Source: Dyella sp. C9 (GTDB taxonomy: Bacteria > Pseudomonadota > Gammaproteobacteria > Xanthomonadales > Rhodanobacteraceae). Taken from it: a DNA stretch of 64,000 nt. The notes under the pieces were generated by a model, which saw nothing but the letters and a program-made list of their open reading frames with translations, had not been told where the DNA came from and made no database searches. A program made the position numbers and the translations under genes. Shown one piece after another: positions 54,973 through 64,000 of the stretch (position 1 is its first letter; the number at the start of each line of letters is the position of its first letter). The stretch covers positions 130,570 through 194,569 of the forward strand of contig NZ_QIRF01000006.1 in assembly GCF_003332825.1 (NCBI RefSeq), given 5' to 3'.

Positions 54973-56198
54973 TAGGCAAACTGTCCAAACAGTTTGCGGA
55001 AGGTGCCGATTCTATTTTTTATGTCTGTGGCCGTATTTGCCGACCCCGTTAGCGACCCACTGGCGCGCTCTTCTTCGACCAACTTGTTGTAAGCGGACTG
55101 AATATCCACTTTGCGGGCGATTAGTGCGTCCTTCTTGTCCCAAAGCTCGTCGAGGGCCACCATTACGCCGTCGTAGATCCCCGCGACCGGTCGGTAGGCT
55201 GTGCCGGCCCCTGGCGTCGCTAGGGAGAACGGGTGCCCGTCAAAGAGGTGGTCTGCCAAGTTGAGCCGCGAGAGAAAGCGAGCCTTCATCTCCACAGCCT
55301 CCGCGGGCGTACATTCGATATTGCGCTCCATGCATCGATCCAGCATTGCCTTCATTGAGCCTTGAATGTGCGCGTCGTTGTCGAGGGCAAAGAAGCGGAG
55401 GACGAGCTGGCAGTCGCCCATAGTTCGATAAAGTGGATTCTTCTGACGGTCCTCCTCCTCATAGTACTCACTCGGGTCTGCTCCGATGTAGGGCGGGATG
55501 CCCCAGATGCGAGTAAAGGTCTGATCGCGGGAAAGGTCGACGATCAGTTCATTGAAGTGTCCGCCGTAGATCGCGTTACGGATCTCCTGCGCGCTAAGCC
55601 TCCTGCCGCCTGTGTTCAGGCGCTCAAACACGAAGCGGCGCAGTTCGTATAACTTCGCGGAGCCGGGCTTCTTGAGTTTGCTCTTTGACTCTTGCAGCAA
55701 GACGATGGCAGAGATTGAGGCCCGATCAAGGCTCCTCTTGACCTTGGGTGGAAGCCGCTCATACGTGCGACCGTTGAGAGTTGGGATGATCTGCAAGCCT
55801 CGGAGCTTGAAAGAGTTGTTCAGAAACTCCTTGATCGCGTTGAGCCGCTGCTGGCCATCCATTACCTCGTATCGGGCGAGGTCGTTCTCATAGAAGAAGA
55901 CTGGCGGCACCGGCACATTCAGCAGGAGCGACTCAATCAGAAGCGACTTTTGAATGTTTGTCCAACGCAGGCGGCGTTGATACTCCGGACGGAGGTTTAC
56001 GTCGTCGCCATCGACAATCAGGGCGCGAATCTGCGGCAATAGGAAGTTGTTGGTCTGGTAAACAACACGGAAAGGCTGGCTGCCGATCTGTGAGTCGACT
56101 TCTTCATCTGAAGATTGGGCCAATTCTGAACCCTGAGCGTCGGATAACTCCTCCGACTCCTCAATCTCTTCTGCCACATCGCGCTGATCGTCAGTCAT
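54972..56198 (-). CDS. DUF262 domain protein
   Basis: This encodes 408 residues. An acidic, disordered N-terminus (1-40) is followed by a DUF262/ParB-like nuclease fold: LRPEYQRRLRWTNIQKSLLIESLLLNVPVPPVFFYEN, then EVMDGQQRLNAIKEFL with the hallmark DGQQR (114-118), and later RRFVFERLNTGGRRLSAQEIRNAIYGG. DUF262 forms the nucleotide-binding N-terminal part of GmrSD/BrxU type IV restriction enzymes; here the partner DUF1524 HNH nuclease is absent and a separate HEPN protein is encoded instead. First gene of the pair, transcribed away from the right att end. Confidence 0.85.
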   Translation of the reverse strand: MTDDQRDVAEEIEESEELSDAQGSELAQSSDEEVDSQIGSQPFRVVYQTNNFLLPQIRALIVDGDDVNLRPEYQRRLRWTNIQKSLLIESLLLNVPVPPVFFYENDLARYEVMDGQQRLNAIKEFLNNSFKLRGLQIIPTLNGRTYERLPPKVKRSLDRASISAIVLLQESKSKLKKPGSAKLYELRRFVFERLNTGGRRLSAQEIRNAIYGGHFNELIVDLSRDQTFTRIWGIPPYIGADPSEYYEEEDRQKNPLYRTMGDCQLVLRFFALDNDAHIQGSMKAMLDRCMERNIECTPAEAVEMKARFLSRLNLADHLFDGHPFSLATPGAGTAYRPVAGIYDGVMVALDELWDKKDALIARKVDIQSAYNKLVEEERASGSLTGSANTATDIKNRIGTFRKLFGQFA

Positions 56199-56484
56199 GT
56201 TCGATTCCGAGTCTTGTTTGGATATGCATGGTACGCCGCTCCCCTATCACGACATCCTGCGGGCTTGTGCCAAGCCGTTAGTAGCTATGGAGCCCAGGAT
56301 CAGTTTGCCAGTCCGCGTGTAGTGGTGAAGCGTTAGAGCCGGGCCGGTGGTCGGAGCCTGCACAAGTACGGCACGACGCAGGGACTTTGCAGGACATTGC
56401 GGAGTTTGCAGCGCCAGGACCAAGTCGGCCGGCCGGTGCCACAAATTTGCCACACCAGGTCAGCGAAGTTGTGCCGCCCAAAGC
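56199..56484. other. Gap between DUF262 gene and right end of the island
   Basis: No gene seen. The stretch holds the right arm-type site (56438-56456) and must carry the promoter of the DUF262-HEPN pair. On the minus strand it includes CAGGATGTCGTGATAGG near 56240-56260, but I could not assign promoter boxes. Confidence 0.4.
56438..56456 (+). repeat. Candidate integrase arm-type site, right
   Basis: GCCACAAATTTGCCACACC matches 45632-45650 in 16 of 19 bases, same orientation. It lies about 80 bp inside the right att repeat; the left copy lies about 50 bp inside the left one. Confidence 0.55.
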
Positions 56485-56524
56485 AAAACAGCGCATCACA
56501 CTGCAACGTGTAATGCGCTGTTTT
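56485..56524 (-). terminator. Island-borne terminator now serving tRNA-Thr
   Basis: AAAACAGCGCATCACA...TGTAATGCGCTGTTTT is a long stem with one mismatch, ending in T residues on the minus strand. It lies 12 bases beyond the CCA end of tRNA-Thr, inside the island. It replaces the ancestral terminator that was displaced to 45498-45524. Confidence 0.85.
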
Positions 56525-56536
56525 AATTGGAAAAAC

Positions 56537-56585
56537 TGGTGCCGGAAACAGGAGTCGAACCTGCGACCTACGCATTACGAATGCG
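56537..56585. repeat. Right attachment-site repeat (within tRNA-Thr)
   Basis: A 49-bp copy identical to 45534-45582, forming the 3' half of the intact tRNA-Thr gene. Crossover must have occurred within these 49 bp. Confidence 0.93.
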
Positions 56586-56612
56586 CCGCTCTACCAACTG
56601 AGCTATTCCGGC
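56537..56612 (-). tRNA. tRNA-Thr (anticodon CGT)
   Basis: Read on the minus strand: acceptor GCCGGAA pairs with TTCCGGC, D arm GCTC-AGTTGGTA-GAGC, anticodon stem GCGCA/TGCGT around loop TTCGTAA (anticodon CGT, reading ACG), T arm GCAGGTTCGACTCCTGT, encoded CCA at 56537-56539. The gene is intact after island insertion, because the element carries the 3' half. It lies 53 bp after the ispH stop. Confidence 0.96.
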
Positions 56613-56665
56613 GAGGAACCAGCAATTCTACGGAGCGAACGAAAGACGCGCAAGACGTCCCGGGC

Positions 56666-57625
56666 TCAAAGCGAGGCCGAGGTGACGCCGGCGATGCGCA
56701 GTTCCTTGGGCAACGCGAAGGTGATGGTCTCGGGCTCGCCATCGAGCTCGCGCACCTCGCCGGCGCCCCAAGACTGCAGGCGGGCAATCACGTCGCGCAC
56801 CAGCTTCTCCGGCGCCGATGCGCCGGCGGTGAGGCCGATGCGCTTGACGCCGTCCAGCCAGCTGCGCTCGATGTGTTCGGCGCCGTCGATGAGGAAGGAG
56901 CGCACGCCCTGCTTCTCCGCCAGCTCGCGCAAGCGGTTGGAGTTGGAGCTGTTGACCGAGCCGACCACCAGCATCAGGTCCACCGCGTCGGCCAGGCGGC
57001 GCACCGCGTCCTGGCGGTTCTGCGTGGCGTAGCAGATGTCGTCCTTGCGCGGGCCTTCGATGTCGGTGAACTTGGCGCGCAAGGCCTCGATGATGGCCTT
57101 GGTGTCGTCCACCGAGAGCGTGGTCTGGGTGACGTAGGACAGCTCGTGCGGGAATGCAGGCTCCAGCGCATTCACGTCTTCCACCGACTCCACCAGCAGA
57201 ATCTCGCCGCGGTTGGCCCGGTTCCACTGGCCCATGGTGCCTTCCACTTCCGGATGGCCCTCGTGCCCGATCAGCACCACGCTGCGGCCGGTGCGGCCCA
57301 GGCGGGCTACCTCCATGTGCACCTTGGTCACCAGTGGACAGGTCGCGTCGAACACCTTGAGGCCGCGCTGCTCGGCCTCCTCGCGTACGGCCTTGGACAC
57401 GCCGTGGGCGCTGAAGATCACCGTGGCGCCGTCCGGCACCTCGTGCAGCTCCTCGACGAACACCGCGCCATCGGCGCGCAGCTTGTCCACCACGTAGCGG
57501 TTGTGCACGACTTCGTGACGCACGTAGATCGGCGCGCCATACGATTCGAGCGCACGCTCGACAATGGCGATGGCGCGATCCACACCGGCGCAGAAACCAC
57601 GGGGGTTGGCGAGCAGGATGTCCAC
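56666..57625 (-). CDS. ispH: 4-hydroxy-3-methylbut-2-enyl diphosphate reductase
   Basis: This 319-residue iron-sulfur enzyme of the last step of the non-mevalonate isoprenoid pathway makes IPP and DMAPP. The start is taken at GTG 57625 ([19 protein letters not shown]) with CGGAGC upstream, matching the usual family start; in-frame ATGs at 57664 and upstream lack support. The three cluster cysteines are visible in [16 protein letters not shown] and DDICYATQN. The substrate-binding [10 protein letters not shown] is intact. Usually next to lspA, as here, with 79 bp between. Confidence 0.96.
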   Translation of the reverse strand: MDILLANPRGFCAGVDRAIAIVERALESYGAPIYVRHEVVHNRYVVDKLRADGAVFVEELHEVPDGATVIFSAHGVSKAVREEAEQRGLKVFDATCPLVTKVHMEVARLGRTGRSVVLIGHEGHPEVEGTMGQWNRANRGEILLVESVEDVNALEPAFPHELSYVTQTTLSVDDTKAIIEALRAKFTDIEGPRKDDICYATQNRQDAVRRLADAVDLMLVVGSVNSSNSNRLRELAEKQGVRSFLIDGAEHIERSWLDGVKRIGLTAGASAPEKLVRDVIARLQSWGAGEVRELDGEPETITFALPKELRIAGVTSASL

Positions 57626-57704
57626 GGAAGCTCCGGACCCGGACGGGTCATCTGACAGGCTGCGCATTATCGCATGGCCTGCGTGACGGCACGAAACCGG
57701 GCGT

Positions 57705-58196
57705 TCAGGCCTTGGCCTTGCCCGCAAACAGGCCGAATACCACCAGCATCACCGCGCCCACGGTGATCCCGCAGTCGGCGAGATTGAACACCGGGTAGCT
57801 CCACTCGCGGTAATACACCTGGATGAAATCGGTGACCTGGGCCGCATGCAGGCGGTCGATGAGGTTGCCCAGCGCACCGCCCACGATCAGGCCCAGCGGC
57901 AGCGCCGTCTTCCAGTCCCCACGCGCGGTACGGGCCAGCCAACCCACCAGCACGCCGCTGATCACCACGGCCAGCACCACGAAGAACCAGCGCTGCCAGC
58001 CCGCACTGTCGGCCAGGAAACTGAAGGCGGCGCCAGTATTGAACGCCAGTGTCCAGTTCAGGAAACCCGGGATCACCGGATGCGGCACACCGGCCGGCTG
58101 CAAGGCGGTCAGCGCCCACCACTTGCTGAGCTGGTCGAGGACGATGACGACGGCGGAGAGCAGGAGCCAGTTGAGGGCGTTGGGTTTGGGTTTCAT
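57705..58196 (-). CDS. lspA: Lipoprotein signal peptidase (signal peptidase II)
   Basis: This 163-residue inner-membrane aspartic protease has four transmembrane helices. The catalytic aspartates lie in [16 protein letters not shown] and [13 protein letters not shown]. The conserved [10 protein letters not shown] loop is present. It processes prolipoproteins such as the two lipoproteins in this window after diacylation by Lgt. It is transcribed from the ileS side, about 180 bp after ileS, with a repeat element between. Confidence 0.97.
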   Translation of the reverse strand: MKPKPNALNWLLLSAVVIVLDQLSKWWALTALQPAGVPHPVIPGFLNWTLAFNTGAAFSFLADSAGWQRWFFVVLAVVISGVLVGWLARTARGDWKTALPLGLIVGGALGNLIDRLHAAQVTDFIQVYYREWSYPVFNLADCGITVGAVMLVVFGLFAGKAKA

Positions 58197-58230
58197 GGAG
58201 TCATCAATCTAGCGAGCGTTACCTACCCTA

Positions 58231-58357
58231 CCCAGCCGGGAGAGGGTTGGGGCGAGGAGCCAATCTTGTCGCGGGTTGCAGATAGAGCGACTGCGTCTTT
58301 GTGGCTCTGTCGCGAGCACCCGCCCCTCACCTCGGTCCTCTCCCCGACGGGGAGAGG
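58231..58357. repeat. CTCTCCCC-type repeat element between ileS and lspA
   Basis: CCTCTCCCC-GAC-GGGGAGAGG is a perfect palindrome at 58337-58357. About 90 bp away, GGGAGAGGGTTGGGGCGAGG (58238-58257) matches the reverse complement of CCTCACCTCGG-type sequence that precedes the palindrome. It is the same family as 11672-11694 in the metH junction. Confidence 0.75.
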
Positions 58358-58375
58358 AAGAAGTGTGGTGCTGTC

Positions 58376-61243
58376 TTAGAACCAGCGGCGATCCTCGCCC
58401 GGGCCCTCGACGTTGCTGATGCAGCGATCGCACAGTTCAGGATGGTTCGCGTGCGTGCCTACGTCGTCGCGGCGGTGCCAGCAGCGCACGCACTTGGCGG
58501 CATCGCTGACGGTGGCCGAGACCCATACGTCCGCGCCTTCCAGTTCGGTCAGCACGGCATCGGCCGGCTGCCCACCGGCCAGGTCCAGGCGCAGGTCGGA
58601 GGTGATGAAGAAGAAACGCAGCTCCGACGCGGCGGGCTGGTAACGCGCCACGATGGCCGGATCGGCATGGATCGCCAGCTTTGCTTCCAGCGAGGCGCCG
58701 ATCTGCTCGCCCTTGCGCATGCCCTCGAGCACGCGCGAAGCGGTTTCGCGGATCGCCAGCAGGTCGGACCAGTAGCGACGCTGTTCCGGCGAACCCTGGG
58801 TGGCCACCAGGCCGTCATACCAGGTTTCGAACAGCACGCTCTCGCTGCGCTCGCCCGGCAGGTGCTGCCAGATCTCCTCGGCGGTGAAGCTCAGCACCGG
58901 CGCCAGCCAGCGCACCAATGCCTCGGCGATGCGGTACATCGCGCTCTGCGCGCTGCGGCGACCGTGGCTGTCGGTCGGCATCGTGTAGAGGCGGTCCTTG
59001 GTGATGTCCAGGTACAGCGCGCCCAGTTCGTTGGTGCAGAAGTTCTGCACGCGCTGCACGATCTCCGGGAAATCGTAGCGGTCATACGCTGCCACCACCG
59101 CCTGCTGCACGTCATGCGCCTGCTGCACCGCCCACTGGTCCAGCAACAGGCTCTGTTCCACCGGCACCAGATGCTTGGTGGGATCGAAACCGTCGAGGTT
59201 GCCGAGCAGGAAGCGCGCGGTGTTGCGGATGCGGCGATAGGTATCGGAGACGCGCTTGAGGATCTCGTCCGACAACGACATCTCGTTGCGGTAGTCGGTC
59301 GAGCAGATCCACAGGCGCAGGATGTCCGCGCCCAGCGTCTTCATGATGTCCTGCGGCTCGATGCCGTTGCCCAGCGACTTGGACATCTTGCGGCCCTGCG
59401 CATCCACGGTGAACCCATGGGTGAGCACGTCGTTGTACGGCGCTTTGGCGAACATGGCCGACGAGGTGAGCAGCGAGGACTGGAACCAGCCGCGATGCTG
59501 ATCCGAGCCTTCCAGGTACATCACCTTGTAGCTCGACGCCTTGCCCTGCTGCAGTTCGGGGCGCTGGCCGACCACGGCGAAATGGCTGACGCCGGAATCG
59601 AACCACACGTCGAGCACGTCGAGGACCTTTTCATAGTCCTTGGCCTGGTCTCCCAGCAGCTCGGCCGCATCGAGCGCGAACCACGCATCGATACCGCCCT
59701 GCTCCATGCGCCTGGCCACCTGCTCCATCAGCGCGACGCTGTCCGGGTGCGGCTCCTGCGTGGCCTTGTGCACGAACAGTGCGATCGGCACGCCCCAGGT
59801 ACGCTGGCGCGAGATGCACCAGTCGGGACGGTCGCCGACCATGCCGGCGATGCGCTCCTCGCCCCACGACGGCACCCAGCGCACCTGCTTGATCGCATCC
59901 AGCGCGGTCTGGCGCAGGCCTTCCTTCTCCATGCTGATGAACCACTGCGGCGTGGTGCGGAAGATCACCGGCGTCTTGTGGCGCCAGCAATGCGGGTAGC
60001 TGTGCTCGATCTTGGCGAAGGCCAGCAGCACGCCGCGGCGGCGCAGCAGCTCGACGATCTCGTCGTTGGCCTTCCACAGGTGCTTGCCGGCGATGACCGT
60101 GCCGTCGAGCGCGGCTGGCGTATCGGCGCGGTAGGTGCCGCGCGCCTCGGTGTAGTTGAGCGTCTCGATGCCGTACTTGCGCGAGACGACGAAGTCTTCC
60201 ACGCCGTGGTCGGGCGAGGTGTGCACGGCGCCGGTACCGTCTTCGGCGGACACGTGGTCGCCGATCAGCACGGGCACTTCGCGTGCATAGAACGGATGCT
60301 TCAGCAGCACGCCTTCCAGTGCCTGGCCGGCGACGTGGCCGAGCACCGCCGGCTCGCCTTCGATGCCGTAGCGCTGCGCCACCTTATCCGCCAGCGCGCT
60401 GGCGACCACCAGCAGCAGGCGGTGGCCGTCGCGCGCCGGGCCTTCGATCAGCGCGTATTCCAGCTCGCCGCCCAGCGACACCGCCAGGCTTTCCGGCAGC
60501 GTCCACGGCGTGGTGGTCCAGATCGGGATGGCGACGATGGCATCGCCCGCATCCACGCCGAACTTCTGCGCCAGCGCCTTGGGATCGACGGCGTCATAGG
60601 CGACGTCCACCGCGGGCGAGCTCTTGTCGGCGTATTCGATCTCGGCCTCGGCCAGCGCCGAACCGCAATCGAAGCACCAGTACACCGGCTTTGCGCCACG
60701 CACCACATGGCCGTTGGCGACGATCCTGGCCAGCGCGCGCACCATGTCGGCTTCGTACTTGAAGTCCATGGTGCGATAGGGGTTTTCCCAGTCGCCCAGC
60801 ACGCCCAGGCGCTTGAAGTCGGTGCGCTGCAGGTCGATCTGCTGCTGTGCGTACTCGCGGCACTTCTGGCGGAAGGCGGCGGCGTCGAGCTTGTCGCCCG
60901 CCTTGCCGAACTTCTTCTCCACCGCCACTTCGATCGGCAGGCCGTGGCAGTCCCAGCCCGGCACGTAAGGCGCGCGGTAACCGGCCAGCAGGCGCGACTT
61001 CACCACCACGTCCTTGAGCACCTTGTTGACCGCGTGGCCCAGGTGGATGGCGCCATTCGCGTACGGCGGGCCATCGTGCAGCACGAACACCTGGTCGCGG
61101 TTGGCGGCGCGCTCCTGGATCTGCGCATAGCGGCCCACCTGCTGCCAGTCGGCCAGCCACTTGGGCTCGCGCTTGGGCAGGTCGCCGCGCATCGGGAAGT
61201 CCGTCTGCGGCAGGTTGATGGTGTTCTTGTAATCCTGGGTCAT
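58376..61243 (-). CDS. ileS: Isoleucyl-tRNA synthetase
   Basis: This 955-residue class I synthetase starts at ATG 61243. The HIGH-type motif is [17 protein letters not shown], the KMSKS motif is [16 protein letters not shown], and the editing domain contains [20 protein letters not shown] sequence [16 protein letters not shown]. The C-terminal zinc finger is [24 protein letters not shown], as in the bacterial (type 1) enzyme. Length is typical. No T-box leader, as expected in proteobacteria. Between ribF and lspA as in many gammaproteobacteria. Confidence 0.98.
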   Translation of the reverse strand: MTQDYKNTINLPQTDFPMRGDLPKREPKWLADWQQVGRYAQIQERAANRDQVFVLHDGPPYANGAIHLGHAVNKVLKDVVVKSRLLAGYRAPYVPGWDCHGLPIEVAVEKKFGKAGDKLDAAAFRQKCREYAQQQIDLQRTDFKRLGVLGDWENPYRTMDFKYEADMVRALARIVANGHVVRGAKPVYWCFDCGSALAEAEIEYADKSSPAVDVAYDAVDPKALAQKFGVDAGDAIVAIPIWTTTPWTLPESLAVSLGGELEYALIEGPARDGHRLLLVVASALADKVAQRYGIEGEPAVLGHVAGQALEGVLLKHPFYAREVPVLIGDHVSAEDGTGAVHTSPDHGVEDFVVSRKYGIETLNYTEARGTYRADTPAALDGTVIAGKHLWKANDEIVELLRRRGVLLAFAKIEHSYPHCWRHKTPVIFRTTPQWFISMEKEGLRQTALDAIKQVRWVPSWGEERIAGMVGDRPDWCISRQRTWGVPIALFVHKATQEPHPDSVALMEQVARRMEQGGIDAWFALDAAELLGDQAKDYEKVLDVLDVWFDSGVSHFAVVGQRPELQQGKASSYKVMYLEGSDQHRGWFQSSLLTSSAMFAKAPYNDVLTHGFTVDAQGRKMSKSLGNGIEPQDIMKTLGADILRLWICSTDYRNEMSLSDEILKRVSDTYRRIRNTARFLLGNLDGFDPTKHLVPVEQSLLLDQWAVQQAHDVQQAVVAAYDRYDFPEIVQRVQNFCTNELGALYLDITKDRLYTMPTDSHGRRSAQSAMYRIAEALVRWLAPVLSFTAEEIWQHLPGERSESVLFETWYDGLVATQGSPEQRRYWSDLLAIRETASRVLEGMRKGEQIGASLEAKLAIHADPAIVARYQPAASELRFFFITSDLRLDLAGGQPADAVLTELEGADVWVSATVSDAAKCVRCWHRRDDVGTHANHPELCDRCISNVEGPGEDRRWF

Positions 61244-61355
61244 TGCCTGGGGATGCTCTAATCGGGTTCTGGCGCGGCCTTGCCGGCGCCGTAAGGTTGC
61301 CTGTGGCGCCGCCAGGGACTGGGCGGAAACGCCAACGTTACCGGATTTGCCGCGC

Positions 61356-62309
61356 CTACGCCTCGCTGAGCCGTGGATTCATGCCCAGCAATTCACGGGC
61401 CTGGCGGGCGTCCTTGGCCATCTGGACGGTCAAATCGTCCAGGTTGTCGAACTTCTGCTCGTCGCGCAGCTTGGCCACGAATTCCACCGCCATGCGCTGG
61501 CCGTAGAGGTCGCCATCGAAATCAAACAGATGGACTTCGAGCAGCGGCTCGGGCACTTCGTTCACCGTGGGCCGAACGCCGAGGCTGGCCACGCCCGGCC
61601 AGCTGCATTCGCCCTCGCCCAGCCCCACCCGCACCGCGAAGATGCCGTGCACCGGGCTGGCGCGGTCGCGCAGGTGGATGTTGGCGGTGGGATAGCCCAG
61701 CTCGCGCCCCAGCTGCTTGCCGTATTCCACCTTGCCCTCGATCACGAACGGACGCCCGAGCAGCGGCGCAGCACCGGCGAATTCACCGGCGGCCAGCAGC
61801 ATGCGCACGCGGGTGGCCGAAACGCGGGTGCCGTCCAGCAGCACCGAAGGCATGGTACGTGCCACGAAATGGTGGCTGGCACCCATGTTTTCCAGCAGGG
61901 CCACGTCGCCGCCACGCTTGTGGCCGAAGCGGAAGTCGCCCCCCACCCACACCTCGCGGGCCGCCAGCCGATCGACCAGCACGCGCCGCACGAAATCCTC
62001 GGCGGACATCGCGGTGAGCGTGTGGTTGAAGCGCAGCATCAGCGCGTGACTCATGCCGGCGGCATCGAAACCGAGCAGCTTCTCGCGCACGCTGGACAGG
62101 CGCGGCACCGGCTCGGGCGAGAAAAACGCCCTGGGCAGCGGCTCGAAGCTCACCACGATCGGCGTCAGGTCGAGTTCGGCCGCTCGCTCGCGTACTTCGG
62201 CGAGCAAGGCCTGGTGACCACGATGCAGGCCGTCGAACGCACCAACGGCCACCACACTGCCGCCGGGCGCCAGACAGGGGCCGGCGACATCCCTGGAAAG
62301 TCTCATCAT
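61356..62309 (-). CDS. ribF: Bifunctional riboflavin kinase/FAD synthetase
   Basis: This encodes 317 residues from ATG 62309 (ATG 62306 is equally possible). The N-terminal nucleotidyltransferase has [18 protein letters not shown], with the usual G-N-F-D-G replaced by G-A-F-D-G, and [15 protein letters not shown]. The C-terminal flavokinase has [26 protein letters not shown] and [11 protein letters not shown]. It makes FMN and FAD; the flavoproteins in the window include the acyl-CoA dehydrogenase. Between murJ and ileS. Confidence 0.96.
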   Translation of the reverse strand: MMRLSRDVAGPCLAPGGSVVAVGAFDGLHRGHQALLAEVRERAAELDLTPIVVSFEPLPRAFFSPEPVPRLSSVREKLLGFDAAGMSHALMLRFNHTLTAMSAEDFVRRVLVDRLAAREVWVGGDFRFGHKRGGDVALLENMGASHHFVARTMPSVLLDGTRVSATRVRMLLAAGEFAGAAPLLGRPFVIEGKVEYGKQLGRELGYPTANIHLRDRASPVHGIFAVRVGLGEGECSWPGVASLGVRPTVNEVPEPLLEVHLFDFDGDLYGQRMAVEFVAKLRDEQKFDNLDDLTVQMAKDARQARELLGMNPRLSEA

Positions 62310-62369
62310 CCGCCGAGTATAGCGGGTGGACGGGGCTGGTCCGTGCCGATCCAGTCCGTTCTTCCCGTT

Positions 62370-62412
62370 GTAGGAGCGCACCCCTGAATCGAGTTCAGGG
62401 GTGCGCTCCTAC
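62370..62412. repeat. Perfect 19-bp inverted repeat between ribF and murJ
   Basis: GTAGGAGCGCACCCCTGAA (62370-62388) and its exact complement (62394-62412) are separated by five bases. It is the cleanest member of the GTAGGAGCGC family in this window. It lies in the murJ-ribF gap and would form a strong hairpin in the transcript. Confidence 0.9.
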
Positions 62413-62426
62413 GAGGGACGGCGTGG

Positions 62427-64000
62427 TTACACGCCGCGCAGCTCGCGCAACCGGAATCCGGCCGCGAACAGCGTCGCCACATAGGCGCCGCCGCCGGCCA
62501 GCACCAGCACGGCCAGCCGCCATACGCGAGTCCGGTTGTCGGCAGTGGTCCAGTCCGGCCATACCCACATGCCCACCAGCAGCACCACCACCATCACCGC
62601 GCAGGCCACCACCAGCCGCAGCAGGTGGCGGGCCCAGCCGGGCTGCCGCTGGTACACGCCGGCCCGCTTCAGCCAATGCCAGAGCAGGCCCAGGTTGAGG
62701 TAACTGGCCAGCGCACTGGCCATGCCCAGCGCCATGTGCAGGCCCGGCACGGCGGCGATGCCGTCCATCCAGGGCAGCTGCCGCTGTTCCGGCGTGGCCC
62801 ACATCAGGTAGAGCATGGCGACGAACACCACGTTCAGCACCATGTTAGCCACCAGCGAAGCGACGCCGGCACGCACCGGGGTCTTGGTGTCCTGGCGCGA
62901 ATAGAACGCCGGCAGCGCCACCTTCACCAGGGCGAAGGCCGGCAGGCCAAAGCTCAGCGCGGTGATCGAGAGCGTGGCCATGCGCGTGTCGAACGGGGTG
63001 AACTGGCCGTGCTGGAACAGCGTGGCCACCAGCGGCCGTGCCAGCAGCATCAGGGCGAACATCGCCGGCACCGCGATCAGCAGCGTGGTACGCAGGCCCC
63101 AGTCCAGCGCCTTGGAGAAGCCATCCCGATCGGTGGTGACGTGATGGCGCGACAGCGACGGCAGAATCACCGTGCCGAGCGCCACGCCGAACAGGCCCAG
63201 CGGCAACTCCAGGAAGCGGTCGGCCTGCGACAGCCAGCTTTGCGAGCCAGTCATCAGGTAGGCCGCGATCACCGTGTCCAGCAGCAGGTTGACCTGGGCG
63301 ATGGAGGAGCCGAACAGCGTAGGCACCATCAGCGTGAGGATGCGGCGCACGTCCGGGTGGCTCCAGCCCCAGCGCGGCAGGGTGAGCAAGTCCAGCCCCT
63401 TCAGCGAGGGCAACTGGAACAGCAGCTGCAGGATGCCGGCCGCGAGGATCGCCCAGCCCATCGCCATGATCGGCGGATGCAGGTGGCGGGACAGCCACAG
63501 CGCACCGGCGATCATGCACAGGTTGAGGATCACCGGCGTCAGCGCCGGCAGCGCGAATCGATGGAAGCTGTTGAGCGCACCACCACACAGTGCGGTAAGC
63601 GAGACGAACAGCAGGAACGGGAAGGTCAGCCGCAGCAGCTCGGTGGTCAGCGCGAACTTCTCCGGCGTATCGGCCGCGCCCTGCGAGAACAGCGCCGCCA
63701 CCTGAGGCGCGAAGATCACGCCCAGGGCGGTGATCACCAGCAACACCCCGCCCAGCGTGCCTGAGACTCGCGACATCAGCTGCTTGAGGTCCTCATGGCT
63801 GCGCTTCTCCTTCACTTCCGTGAAGACCGGCACGAAGGCCGTGGAGAACGAGCCCTCGGCAAACAGGCGACGCATGAAGTTGGGGATGCGGAACGCCACC
63901 CAGAACGCGTCGGTGGCCGCATTGGCACCGAACACCGCATTGATCGACATGTCCCGGACCAGTCCGAGCACGCGTGAAATCATGGTCATGCTGCTGAACG
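62427..64000 (-). CDS. murJ: Lipid II flippase MurJ, partial at the start
   Basis: The frame enters from beyond the right edge (visible SSMTMISRVLGLVRDMSINAVFGANAATDAFWVAFRIPNFMRRLFAEGSFSTAFVPVFTEV) and ends at 62427, giving about 523 visible residues with roughly 14 transmembrane helices. Only a few N-terminal residues are missing. MurJ flips the peptidoglycan precursor lipid II across the inner membrane. The conserved RIPNFMRRLFAEG region holds an essential arginine cluster facing the central cavity. The ATG at 63989 is internal. Confidence 0.96.
   Translation of the reverse strand, partial: FSSMTMISRVLGLVRDMSINAVFGANAATDAFWVAFRIPNFMRRLFAEGSFSTAFVPVFTEVKEKRSHEDLKQLMSRVSGTLGGVLLVITALGVIFAPQVAALFSQGAADTPEKFALTTELLRLTFPFLLFVSLTALCGGALNSFHRFALPALTPVILNLCMIAGALWLSRHLHPPIMAMGWAILAAGILQLLFQLPSLKGLDLLTLPRWGWSHPDVRRILTLMVPTLFGSSIAQVNLLLDTVIAAYLMTGSQSWLSQADRFLELPLGLFGVALGTVILPSLSRHHVTTDRDGFSKALDWGLRTTLLIAVPAMFALMLLARPLVATLFQHGQFTPFDTRMATLSITALSFGLPAFALVKVALPAFYSRQDTKTPVRAGVASLVANMVLNVVFVAMLYLMWATPEQRQLPWMDGIAAVPGLHMALGMASALASYLNLGLLWHWLKRAGVYQRQPGWARHLLRLVVACAVMVVVLLVGMWVWPDWTTADNRTRVWRLAVLVLAGGGAYVATLFAAGFRLRELRGV

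Larger units (their letters stand above)
45534..56585. mobile_element. Genomic island integrated in tRNA-Thr(CGT)
   Basis: An 11-kb element is bounded by 49-bp direct repeats of the tRNA-Thr 3' half, with a tyrosine integrase just inside the left end. Contents: integrase, small protein, GIY-YIG protein, TrbL-like protein with lipoprotein, two small DNA-binding-type proteins, a zinc-ribbon coiled-coil protein, a winged-helix protein, an AlpA-like protein, and a HEPN + DUF262 pair. No relaxase, coupling protein or conjugation ATPase is present, so it is not self-transmissible. Several parts look plasmid- or ICE-derived. Codon use looks less GC-biased than the flanks, by eye. Confidence 0.92.

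Noticed and set aside
58301..61261. Plus-strand open frame of 986 codons
   Set aside because: It is exactly antisense to ileS, whose motifs are all intact, and its product is His/Arg/Ala-rich as expected of a shadow frame.

Overview
The window reads as a high-GC gammaproteobacterial chromosome of the order Lysobacterales (Xanthomonadales). It is most likely from Rhodanobacteraceae (Dyella, Luteibacter, Rhodanobacter, Frateuria) or a close relative. The support is a methionine synthase split into two adjacent genes, the lspA/ispH/ileS/ribF/murJ cluster, recCBD in one operon, minor-pilin/PilY1 loci, and GTAGGAGCGCACC-type and CTCTCCCC-type intergenic palindromes. The genus is inferred from gene content only.

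Layout. 1-4643 (minus): a type I secretion operon (ABC transporter, membrane fusion protein), then a lipoprotein and a probable lipase cut by the left edge. 5084-9339: a FUSC-like membrane protein, an SDR oxidoreductase divergent from a LysR regulator, and an acyl-CoA dehydrogenase. 9648-14524: an ArsR-methyltransferase fusion followed by split metH, a methionine/SAM-cycle cluster. 14622-19189: a LAB_N membrane protein, tRNA-Val(CAC), small hypothetical genes, a possible structured RNA, and a xanthine/uracil-type permease coupled to a DUF3574 lipoprotein. 19394-28492 (plus): recC-recB-recD with overlapping junctions.

28652-45221 (minus): two consecutive type IV pilus minor-pilin operons. Reading with transcription, the first is fimT-pilV-pilW-pilX-pilY1-pilE and the second is pilV-pilW-pilX-pilY1-pilE-DUF4124-fimT. 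The two PilY1 proteins differ: the first has a von Willebrand-type D-x-S-x-S site, while the second lacks it and carries an EF-hand-like loop instead. A strong hairpin covers the ribosome-binding site of the second operon.

45534-56585: an 11-kb genomic island in tRNA-Thr(CGT), bounded by 49-bp direct repeats of the tRNA 3' half. It carries a tyrosine integrase, a GIY-YIG protein, an orphan TrbL-like protein with a small lipoprotein, ribbon-helix-helix, zinc-ribbon, winged-helix and AlpA-like proteins, and a coupled DUF262 + HEPN gene pair that looks like a defence module. A family of palindromes (core TTTGCCGTTAACGGCAAA) sits in successive intergenic gaps of its middle part. This array and the HEPN-DUF262 pair are the best candidates for something undescribed.

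56666-64000 (minus): housekeeping genes ispH, lspA, ileS, ribF and murJ (cut by the right edge).
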